Position numbers and translations under genes: made by a program | Source: Clostridia bacterium | GTDB taxonomy: Bacteria; Bacillota_A; Clostridia; Christensenellales; Aristaeellaceae | Direction: 5' to 3' | Assembly: GCA_017530275.1 (NCBI GenBank) | Contig: JAFXMP010000126.1 | Location: 1-27,213, forward strand | DNA: 27,213 bases | The notes under the pieces: generated by a model | Database searches by the model: none | What the model was told of the DNA's origin: nothing | Seen by the model: the letters and a program-made list of their open reading frames with translations, nothing else | In this document: piece after piece, positions 15,437 through 22,107 of the stretch | Position numbering within the stretch: the stretch's first letter is position 1 | How the letters are laid out: each line of letters begins with the position of its first letter

Positions 15437-15982
15437 CTACTGATCGACCTTTCCTTTTTTCCATCCCACGACGGCTCCGCACAGTCCCGTGATGCGGTAG
15501 GAGACTTCCCGAAAACCCGCTTCCTGCATCAAGCGCATGGTTTCTCTGCGGCTGAACTCCCCTTCTCCGCGGCGGGAAAACATAGAAGACGCCATCACGA
15601 ACTGTCCCCCGGGACGCAGCGCACGCAGGACCTCCAAAAACACACGGCTGGGGTCACCCCGCAAGGCGGCGCTCAGCAAGATCACATCGAAGGTATCATC
15701 CCGCCAGGGAATATCTTCCATTTGGGCAGGGATCACATCCGCGCCTCCCAGCATTTCACTGACGCATCGGGCCTGATCCGCCGTATCGCACATACCGCAG
15801 AGGGTGAGCCGCAATTGATCGTTCAGCCGGGTCAGCATCTGACCGTTCCCGCATGCCATATCCAATACTTTATCGTGTTCCTCAATGGCCGCCCAGGCAA
15901 TGCATGCCCGCATGGCGGCGTTCAAATGCTGCTGCACATCCAGCAGGAGCGCTTTCCCCGCAGTCTGTGTTTTTGTCAGCAT
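15437..15982 (-). CDS. Class I SAM-dependent methyltransferase
   Basis: A 181-residue methyltransferase (Methyltransf_11-like). Motif I is VLDMACGNGQML near residues 38-49, an acidic second motif lies near MCDTADQARC, QMEDIPW follows at about 88-94, and LRPGGQFVMAS at about 120-130 is motif IV/V. The substrate is unknown. An upstream in-frame ATG at 16057 would add 25 residues unlike the family. The start at 15982 has AGGAGGAAGAGG just before it and gives the usual length. A GC-rich short hairpin (CCCCC-TC-GGGGG) lies directly before this ribosome site and might limit translation. It is transcribed alone. Confidence 0.85.
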   Translation of the reverse strand: MLTKTQTAGKALLLDVQQHLNAAMRACIAWAAIEEHDKVLDMACGNGQMLTRLNDQLRLTLCGMCDTADQARCVSEMLGGADVIPAQMEDIPWRDDTFDVILLSAALRGDPSRVFLEVLRALRPGGQFVMASSMFSRRGEGEFSRRETMRLMQEAGFREVSYRITGLCGAVVGWKKGKVDQ

Positions 15983-16028
15983 GCCTCTTCCTCCTCCCCC
16001 CGAGGGGGTTTTGCAATGATCAGTTTCC

Positions 16029-16034
16029 AGTATA
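16029..16034 (-). promoter_or_regulatory. Candidate -10 for the methyltransferase gene
   Basis: Minus-strand TATACT after GTGTGA. No good -35 is seen 16-18 bases upstream, only an AT-rich run. Weak call. Confidence 0.35.
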
Positions 16035-16127
16035 TCACACTTTTTTAAAAATTGCACGCTTTCCTTAATATTTTTTTAATATCTTATGTGCAATTTAGAA
16101 ATAATTACGTCATAAATAAAATCGATA

Positions 16128-16156
16128 TTGCCCATTTTGCCTTTTTTTGATATACT
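16128..16156 (+). promoter_or_regulatory. Promoter of the cysteine-synthase-like gene
   Basis: TTGCCC (16128-16133), 17 bases, TATACT (16151-16156) with TGA directly before it (extended -10). The start point is near 16163, giving a leader of about 78 bases. Confidence 0.72.
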
Positions 16157-16180
16157 GTTTTTCTGATTATACAGCATGAA

Positions 16181-16217
16181 GCCCCGCTTCCACCGCGCTA
16201 AAACGGCGGAACGGGGC
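16181..16217 (+). promoter_or_regulatory. Leader hairpin before the cysteine-synthase-like gene
   Basis: GCCCCG/CGGGGC, then TTCC/GGAA and CCG/CGG form a long interrupted stem around an 8-base loop. It ends just before the ribosome site. It is not a terminator (no T-run) and not a T-box or S-box that I can recognise. Confidence 0.5.
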
Positions 16218-16240
16218 GGAATGCGGAAGGACAGGAAAGC

Positions 16241-17170
16241 ATGATCAACGCATCTATTTTAGACGCTGTGGGAAATACCCCGCTGGTGCGGCTGAACCGT
16301 ATGCCGGACAAGGACAGCGCGGAGATTCTGGTAAAAGCGGAATTTTTGAACGTGGGCGGCTCCATCAAGACCCGCACGGCCCTGAACATGATCGAGCAGG
16401 CGGAAAAAGAGGGCCTGATCAACCAGGACAGCATCATCGTAGAGCCCACCAGCGGCAACCAGGGCATCGGCCTTGCGCTGGTCGGCGCGGTGAAGGGCTA
16501 CCGCACCATCATCATCATGCCGGACTCGGTCAGCGAGGAACGCCGTAAGCTGGTGCGCCATTATGGGGCCGACGTTAAGCTGATCCACGACGCGGGGGAC
16601 ATCGGCAAATGCATCGAGGAATGTCTCCAGGCCGCTATGGATATGAAGCGGAAAAACCCCAAAGTATTCGTGCCCCAGCAGTTTGAAAACCCCAACAACA
16701 CTTTAGCCCACAAAAAACACACCGCCCTGGAGATCATGGCCCAGGCGGCGAAGCCCATTCACGGCTATTGCAGCGGCATCGGCACCGGCGGCACCCTCAC
16801 CGGCATCGGCGAGGTGCTCAAGGCCCAGTATCCGGAGATGGAAATCTGGGCCGTGGAGCCGGAAAACGCTGCCATCCTGGCGGGCGGCACCATCGGCACC
16901 CACATCCAAATGGGCATCGGCGACGGCATCATCCCCGCCATCCTGAACCGGGAAATCTACGATGAAATCTATGTGGTCACCGATTCCGAAGCCCTGGAAA
17001 CCGCCCGCCGCCTGGCCAAGGAAGAAGGGCTCATGTGCGGCATTTCCAGCGGCACCAACGTGGCCGCCGCCCTGAAACTGGCAAAAAAGTTAGGCCCCGG
17101 CAAAACCGTGGTCACGGTGCTTCCCGATACGGCGGAGAGGTACTATTCCACGCAGTTATTTGGAGAATAA
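16241..17170 (+). CDS. cysK: Cysteine synthase A-like PLP enzyme
   Basis: A 309-residue fold-type II PLP enzyme of the cysteine synthase family, which makes cysteine from O-acetylserine and sulfide. The internal aldimine lysine is Lys43 in GGSIKTRTA. NTPLVRLNR (12-20), PTSGNQGIGLA (69-79), the phosphate loop SGIGTGGTLTG (about 178-188) and SSGTNVAA near residue 270 are in family order. Two sites are unusual: KTRTA in place of KDRIA after the lysine, and Gln74 where most members have Thr in the TSGNTG substrate loop. I recall a similar form in other Clostridia, so it is a real clade, but its substrate may differ. It stands alone, with a structured leader and its own terminator. AGGAAAGC precedes the ATG. 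Confidence 0.85.
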   Translation: MINASILDAVGNTPLVRLNRMPDKDSAEILVKAEFLNVGGSIKTRTALNMIEQAEKEGLINQDSIIVEPTSGNQGIGLALVGAVKGYRTIIIMPDSVSEERRKLVRHYGADVKLIHDAGDIGKCIEECLQAAMDMKRKNPKVFVPQQFENPNNTLAHKKHTALEIMAQAAKPIHGYCSGIGTGGTLTGIGEVLKAQYPEMEIWAVEPENAAILAGGTIGTHIQMGIGDGIIPAILNREIYDEIYVVTDSEALETARRLAKEEGLMCGISSGTNVAAALKLAKKLGPGKTVVTVLPDTAERYYSTQLFGE

Positions 17171-17180
17171 AGAAACGCAC

Positions 17181-17232
17181 AAAAAACGCACAGCGTGCAG
17201 GTCAATTCCATCTGCATACCGCGCGTTTTTTT
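17181..17232. terminator. Bidirectional terminator between cysK-like and AraC genes
   Basis: AAAACGC pairs with GCGTTTT at the base and GCAG/CTGC nearer the loop. The plus strand ends in a seven-T run and the minus strand in a six-T run, so it can serve both convergent genes. Confidence 0.75.
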
Positions 17233-17242
17233 GTTCGTTTTT

Positions 17243-18058
17243 CTATTTATTATTCCCCGCCCCGTTCCCCTTCACGCTTTCCCTGGCCGACCGCATATAA
17301 GCCGCGGGCAGCGTGCCGGTCTCCCGGATGAAGGAACGGCGGAAGGTACGGGCGTTGTCGTAGCCGCACTGGTAGCACACCTGGGTGAGCGTCATATAGG
17401 GGTCCCGCATGAGCATGATGGCTTTATCGATGCGGATGGCGTTGATGAAGCGGCGGAAATTCACGTGGAACTGCTGGGCGAACAGATGGGACAGGTGGGA
17501 TTCGCTGACGCCCAAATCGTGGGCGGCGCTGCTGAGGGTAATGTTTTCACAGGCATGGTCGTAGATATAGCGCACCACCCGGGTACCTAAATCCCGCTCA
17601 TGAAATGCCGCGGCGGTATGGAACTTGAGGACGGATAAAAGATTGGCCAAAAGCAGATGCAGATACGCCGTGCGCGAGGGGGAGGTTTCGGGCAGGGCCA
17701 TGAGCTTTTCCGCCGCCAGCAGGAAATCTTCGTTTTTCTTCACCTCCCGGGCCACCGGCTCATCGGGCAACTGGGTATGGAAAACGGGGGCGAACTCCGG
17801 GATCAGGTCGGCGGAAAAAAAGGCGGCCAAACCGCTGATGTCCTCGCTGATGGTGTCAAAGCTGTGGGGCACCAGGGGAAACGCGATGGCGGCGTCCCCC
17901 GCCCGCAGGGTCACAGGCTTGCCGTCGATCTCCATATCACATTCGCCCCGCAGCAAATATACCATCTCCACGATGCCGTGCACATGCAGGGGAAAGGGGG
18001 AATGGGTCATCTCCCCGATAAAAAAGGGTTCGCTTCTCGTTTCGTAAAACGCTTTCAT
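17243..18058 (-). CDS. AraC-family transcriptional regulator
   Basis: A 271-residue regulator. The N-terminal cupin-like ligand domain (about 1-135) shows HVHGIVEMVYLLRGE (24-38) and the AGDAAIAFPLVPHSF beta-barrel strand. The C-terminal part (about 165-262) has two AraC helix-turn-helix units: ITLSSAAHDLGVSESHLSHLF and LTQVCYQCGYDNARTFRRSF, followed by FIRETGTLPAAYM. It probably senses the imported sugar and controls the divergent transporter operon beginning at 18317. GGAGG lies 11 bases before the chosen ATG (18058); a nearer ATG hits a stop after two codons. The binding site is not directly identified. Confidence 0.93.
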   Translation of the reverse strand: MKAFYETRSEPFFIGEMTHSPFPLHVHGIVEMVYLLRGECDMEIDGKPVTLRAGDAAIAFPLVPHSFDTISEDISGLAAFFSADLIPEFAPVFHTQLPDEPVAREVKKNEDFLLAAEKLMALPETSPSRTAYLHLLLANLLSVLKFHTAAAFHERDLGTRVVRYIYDHACENITLSSAAHDLGVSESHLSHLFAQQFHVNFRRFINAIRIDKAIMLMRDPYMTLTQVCYQCGYDNARTFRRSFIRETGTLPAAYMRSARESVKGNGAGNNK

Positions 18059-18098
18059 TCCATGCGCCTCCGAACTGCAAGTTATGTCTCTTTGTATA

Positions 18099-18126
18099 AG
18101 TATACCGTTTTTTGCCAGGTTTGCAA
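18099..18126 (-). promoter_or_regulatory. Promoter of the AraC-family gene
   Basis: On the minus strand TTGCAA (18121-18126), 16 bases, TATACT (18099-18104). The -10 lies within a near-palindrome, GTATA-AG-TATAC (18094-18105). Confidence 0.6.
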
Positions 18127-18181
18127 ATCGTTTTTATTAATACAGCTATTTTTGTCCCTTTTTTTACATATTTTTGCCTTG

Positions 18182-18212
18182 TTGAGCCTATATCCGGGTG
18201 CTAAAATAATAT
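18182..18212 (+). promoter_or_regulatory. Candidate promoter of the sugar transporter operon
   Basis: TTGAGC (18182-18187), 18-19 bases, ATAATA/TAATAT (18206-18212). The non-ideal spacing fits a promoter that needs an AraC-type activator. The leader would be about 100 bases. Confidence 0.5.
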
Positions 18213-18316
18213 TATCAAATGCGTGAAATGGTGGCAAAACCGCCGGAATGCTTTTCGTAATTGCAAGAAATGGACCTTCTCGTAGCATTCCATGCGTTTT
18301 CACAGGAGGTGCGGAA

Positions 18317-19234
18317 ATGCGGATGAATCCCAAGAAAGCCCGGTCTCTGCGGGAGTTTTTGTATATTCTGCCCTTTCTGCTCCTTGTGGCCGTTTTTTCC
18401 TATTTCCCTCTGTACGGGTGGGTCTACGCGTTCCATGATTACCGGCCCCCCTATCCCATTACGGCTGAAACCTTCGTTGGGCTCAAGTGGTTCAACCATA
18501 TTTTTTCCAACCCCGTGCGCACAGCGGACGTGCTTCGGGTGCTGCGCAACACCTTCGCCATGAGCGGCATTTCCCTGTTCTTCTCCTGGTTTCCCATGGT
18601 GTTCGCGGTATTTCTCAATGAAATCAAGTGCAGGCCCTACCGAAAATTCGTGCAGACGGTGACCACCCTGCCCAATTTCATTTCCTGGGTGCTGGTTTAC
18701 GCCATCGCGTTCAACGTGTTCGGTTCCTCCGGAGCCATCAACAGCGTGCTGCTGGATTTGGGGCTGATCACCAAGCCCATCTCCTTTCTGAAATCCTCCG
18801 AGCATATCTGGTTCAAAATGTGGCTGTGGCTCACCTGGAAAAACGCGGGCTGGGCCGCCATCATGTACCTGGCCGCCATTTCGGGCATCGACGAACAGAT
18901 GATCGAAGCCGCCAAGGTGGACGGGGCCACGCGGATGCAGATCATCTGGCACATCACCATCCCCAGCATCCTGCCTACCTACTTCGTGATCGTGATGCTG
19001 AATATCGCCAGCTTCCTTTCCAACGGCATGGAGCAGTATTACGTGTTCCAGAACGCTTTCAACCAGGATTATATCGAAGTGCTGGACCTGTATGTATATA
19101 ACTACGCCACCAGCGGCACCGGCAACTATCCGCTGTCCACGGCCATCAGCATGCTCAAGAGCGTGGTCAGCGTGATCCTGCTGGCGGGAGCCAATGGCTT
19201 CTCCAAGCTGGTGCGCGGCGAAGGCTTCATTTGA
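18317..19234 (+). CDS. ABC transporter permease, LplB/polysaccharide type
   Basis: A 305-residue inner permease subunit with six predicted membrane spans, the first at about 16-36 (FLYILPFLLLVAVF region). The EAA loop that docks the ATPase is EAAKVDGATRMQIIWHITIP near residues 196-215. It resembles LplB-type permeases that carry oligosaccharides and work with a YtcP-type partner. No ATP-binding gene is in the operon, so it likely uses a shared MsmK/UgpC-type ATPase coded elsewhere. The start at 18317 lies 7 bases after AGGAGG; a longer in-frame ATG at 18248 lacks a ribosome site. It is the first gene of the operon. Confidence 0.92.
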   Translation: MRMNPKKARSLREFLYILPFLLLVAVFSYFPLYGWVYAFHDYRPPYPITAETFVGLKWFNHIFSNPVRTADVLRVLRNTFAMSGISLFFSWFPMVFAVFLNEIKCRPYRKFVQTVTTLPNFISWVLVYAIAFNVFGSSGAINSVLLDLGLITKPISFLKSSEHIWFKMWLWLTWKNAGWAAIMYLAAISGIDEQMIEAAKVDGATRMQIIWHITIPSILPTYFVIVMLNIASFLSNGMEQYYVFQNAFNQDYIEVLDLYVYNYATSGTGNYPLSTAISMLKSVVSVILLAGANGFSKLVRGEGFI

Positions 19235-19252
19235 CGGCGGGAGGGAAAGCGT

Positions 19253-20185
19253 ATGAATCAAGCCATCAACGCCCCAAAATCGCATATCCGCCGTTCCTTC
19301 GGCGACAGGATGATCAGCGTGATCACCTATATCGTTTACGCGCTGTTCGCCTTTGTGTGCGTGTATCCCTTCTACTATATCTTCATCAATTCCATCAGCG
19401 CCAACAATCTGAGCGAGCGGGGCAAAGTGATCCTGTACCCCATGGAGATCCACTTCTCCAACTACATTTCCGTCGCCAAGATCCCCAGCCTGCTGGACGC
19501 CGCCCAGGTTTCGGTATTAAGAACGGTGATCGGCACGGCGCTGACGGTGATCGTGGCCGCTTTCCTCGGCTTCATGTTCACCCGGCAGACCCTGTGGAAG
19601 CGCAAATTCTGGTACCGGTTCGTGGTAGTGACCATGTATTTCAACGCCGGGGTGATTCCCTGGTACCTCACCATGAAAACCATGGGCCTGACCAACAACT
19701 TTTGGGGCTACATCTTCCCCACCATCATCCAGCCCTTCTACATCATCCTGTGCAAAACCTACTGCGAATCGGTGCCCCAGGCCCTGCATGAAGCGGCGGA
19801 GATCGACGGGGCGGGCACCCTGCGCGTGTTCTTTTCCATCATGCTGCCGGTGATCAAGCCCATCCTGGCTACCATCGCCATCTTCGCCGCCGTGTCCCAG
19901 TGGAATTCCTTCCAGGACGATCTGATTCTGATGACGAACGCGCCCAAGCTGCACACCCTGCAATACATGCTGTTCCAGTACATCAATCAGGTGAACAGCC
20001 TAAAAGCCCTGATCAGCAACACCACCTCGTCCTCTCAGCTGGCCGCCAGTCTGGCCCACGCCGCCACCGCCACCTCCATCCGCATGACGGTAACCATCGT
20101 GGTGGTGCTGCCCGTGATCCTGGTGTACCCCTTCTTCCAGCGCTTCTTTACAAAGGGCATCATGATCGGGGCGGTCAAGGGATGA
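19253..20185 (+). CDS. ABC transporter permease, YtcP/AraQ type
   Basis: A 310-residue second permease with six predicted spans, the first at about 20-46. The EAA loop is EAAEIDGAGTLRVFFSIMLP near 183-202. FNAGVIPWYLTMKTMGLTNNFWGYIFP (about 130-156) is typical of YtcP-type carbohydrate permeases. It forms the heterodimeric pore with the upstream LplB-type protein. GGGAGGG precedes the ATG, and the gap to the first permease is 18 bases. After the stop, a structured 164-base spacer separates it from the binding-protein gene. Confidence 0.92.
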   Translation: MNQAINAPKSHIRRSFGDRMISVITYIVYALFAFVCVYPFYYIFINSISANNLSERGKVILYPMEIHFSNYISVAKIPSLLDAAQVSVLRTVIGTALTVIVAAFLGFMFTRQTLWKRKFWYRFVVVTMYFNAGVIPWYLTMKTMGLTNNFWGYIFPTIIQPFYIILCKTYCESVPQALHEAAEIDGAGTLRVFFSIMLPVIKPILATIAIFAAVSQWNSFQDDLILMTNAPKLHTLQYMLFQYINQVNSLKALISNTTSSSQLAASLAHAATATSIRMTVTIVVVLPVILVYPFFQRFFTKGIMIGAVKG

Positions 20186-20332
20186 ACCGCCGACGACCGC
20201 CTGTGGCGGGAGTTTCGTTGGCGGTGAAATCAGCCGAAACAAGCGATCTGCCCATGAAGGGCAGTCGCGCCGATTGAGGCTGCGGACATCATTATTTCGT
20301 TCCTCAACGGGCATGGACATGCCCGAAATAAT
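20186..20332 (+). ncRNA. Three-hairpin structured intergenic RNA element
   Basis: Three hairpins follow the permease stop codon. The first pairs 20186-20196 with 20215-20225 (11 bp, one G-U) and encloses CCGCC/GGCGG. The second pairs 20243-20253 with 20259-20268 (10 bp, one bulge). The third pairs 20291-20298 with 20325-20332 and encloses GGGCAT/ATGCCC. None ends in a T-run. The last stem ends 3 bases before AAGGAGGG of the binding-protein gene. This may be an mRNA stabiliser or processing site that raises binding-protein output, or a small regulatory RNA. Confidence 0.6.
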
Positions 20333-20349
20333 AAAAGGAGGGTTTCTAC

Positions 20350-22026
20350 ATGAAACGGTTTCTGTCTGTCCTGCTGATTTGCGCCATGATGCTGTCGCTA
20401 TGCGCGTTCAGCGCGGTGGCTGAGGAAGAGCCCCTGGTCATCGACATCTACGACGCCGCGGCCAACTATCACGGCATTCAGACCGGGTGGTTTGCCAAGG
20501 TGGTCAAGGATCGCTTCAATATCGAGCTGAACATCATCGCGCCCCAGGTAGCGGGCAACAGCGTCTATTCCACCCGCGCCGAAGAAGGCAACCTGGGCGA
20601 CATCGTGGTGGTGGACAAGAAGGACTTCTCCGACCTGCTGAAGGCCGGCCTGGTCCGCGAAATCACCGATAAGCTGGTAGAATGCGAAAACATCATGCAG
20701 TTCAAGACCCAGATCGACGTGTACAACAAGGGCCTGACCGGTGAAGACGGCAAGTATTACGGCATTCCTTCCGAAATGACCGATACTTCCCCCACCACCC
20801 TGACCGACGACGTGATCTATTCCTCCCCCATGCTGCGCTGGGATCTGTACAAAGAGATCGGCAAGCCGCAGATCGCGGACCTGGACGGCCTGCTGGACGC
20901 CCTCAAACAGATCCAGGACAAGTATCCCACCAATGAAGCGGGCGATCCCGCCTACGCCCTGACCCTGTGGGCCGACTGGGACGGCAACGACAACATGATC
21001 GGTATCGCCAACGTGGTGCAGCTGACCACCTGGTACGGCGAAAAGATCAAGCAGAGCGCCATCCTCAAGCCCGACAACACCTTCGTGGAAATCTACGACC
21101 GCGACGCCGCTTACTACAAGCTCACCAAGTTCCTGAACAAAGCGTATCAGATGGGCCTGGTGGACCCCGAATCCGGCGAGCAGGATTGGACCAGCGTCAT
21201 GAACAAGCTGCAGACCGGCCGCGCCTATCTGATGTGGTACAGCTGGGAAGTCGGCTTCTGGAACAGCGTGGATCGCCTGAACAACGGCACCGCCTTCATC
21301 TTCATCCCCGTGGCCGATCAGCTCTACTACGCGGACGCGGACCGCTACTACGGCTCTGACCGTATGTTCGGCATCGGCTCCAAGGTGGAAGGCGAAAAGT
21401 ACGATCGGATCATGGCTTTCCTGGATTGGTATGCCAGCCCCGAAGGAGTCACCTTCCAGCATGCCGGCATCGAGGGCCTGAACTACACCGTGGGCGAGGA
21501 CGGCAAGTTCGTTCCCTACAAGGACAACGCCCTGATGGATAACCTGCCCGTTCCCGAAGAATACGGCGGCGGCGGCTACAACGACGGCAACAACGCTATC
21601 AACCAGTGGATCGCTTCCTCCATCTGCGTCAACCCCATCACCGGCGAGCGCTATGCTCAGAAATTCTGGCAGTCCTATAAGGACATGACCATGACCCAGA
21701 TGAAGAAGGAATGGCAGGAGTACTTCCAGGCGGAAGACGCCGTGGACTACATGAAGAAGAACGGCCAGCTGCTGGCCAGCCCCAGCGTGGACTTCACCCC
21801 GCCTTCTGACAGCAACGACATCGCCGCCATCCGGCTGGATGTGAACAAGCAGCTGTGCACCTACACCTGGCAGCTGATTTTCGCCGAGACCGACGAGGAC
21901 TTCGAGCTCCTGTGGGACAAGATGGTGGAAAAGATGGATGGCTTCGGCTATAAGGATCTGTACGCCTACGACGTCTCCGTGTACCAGGAAGAAGTGGCCG
22001 CCAAGCTGGCCGCCGTTGCCGAATAA
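20350..22026 (+). CDS. Extracellular carbohydrate-binding protein of ABC transporter
   Basis: A 558-residue family 1-type solute-binding protein, of the long LipO-like group that pairs with LplB/YtcP permeases. It should catch an oligosaccharide outside the cell and deliver it to the permeases upstream. Residues 1-24 are a signal peptide cut at AVA before Glu25. The Cys18 context (LSLC) is not a lipobox, because Leu precedes the Cys, so the protein would not be lipid-anchored by the usual rule. Many Trp, Tyr and Asp residues, as in sugar-binding clefts, run through the body. AAGGAGGG gives strong translation. Codon choice is strongly biased (CTG, AAG, GAC, GCC), consistent with high expression. 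Confidence 0.9.
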   Translation: MKRFLSVLLICAMMLSLCAFSAVAEEEPLVIDIYDAAANYHGIQTGWFAKVVKDRFNIELNIIAPQVAGNSVYSTRAEEGNLGDIVVVDKKDFSDLLKAGLVREITDKLVECENIMQFKTQIDVYNKGLTGEDGKYYGIPSEMTDTSPTTLTDDVIYSSPMLRWDLYKEIGKPQIADLDGLLDALKQIQDKYPTNEAGDPAYALTLWADWDGNDNMIGIANVVQLTTWYGEKIKQSAILKPDNTFVEIYDRDAAYYKLTKFLNKAYQMGLVDPESGEQDWTSVMNKLQTGRAYLMWYSWEVGFWNSVDRLNNGTAFIFIPVADQLYYADADRYYGSDRMFGIGSKVEGEKYDRIMAFLDWYASPEGVTFQHAGIEGLNYTVGEDGKFVPYKDNALMDNLPVPEEYGGGGYNDGNNAINQWIASSICVNPITGERYAQKFWQSYKDMTMTQMKKEWQEYFQAEDAVDYMKKNGQLLASPSVDFTPPSDSNDIAAIRLDVNKQLCTYTWQLIFAETDEDFELLWDKMVEKMDGFGYKDLYAYDVSVYQEEVAAKLAAVAE

Positions 22027-22041
22027 TTTCCCAATACAGCT

Positions 22042-22074
22042 AAGGGGGCGCTCCTGCCGGGGGCGTCCCCTTTT
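22042..22074 (+). terminator. Attenuator-type terminator between binding protein and GH31
   Basis: AAGGGG-CGC-CC pairs with GG-GCG-CCCCTT through G-U pairs around a short loop, followed by TTTT. The GH31 gene follows on the same strand with no other clear promoter, so partial read-through is expected. Confidence 0.75.
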
Positions 22075-22107
22075 CCAATCCGCTGCATATCGGAAGGAGT
22101 AAACCAC

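Noticed and set aside
16163..16240. T-box or S-box leader for the cysteine-synthase-like gene
   Set aside because: The leader is too short and lacks the T-box sequence and a terminator.
18110..18140. CcpA cre site in the AraC/transporter spacer
   Set aside because: The TTGCAAATCG stretch has an extra base and misses the 3' half of the consensus.
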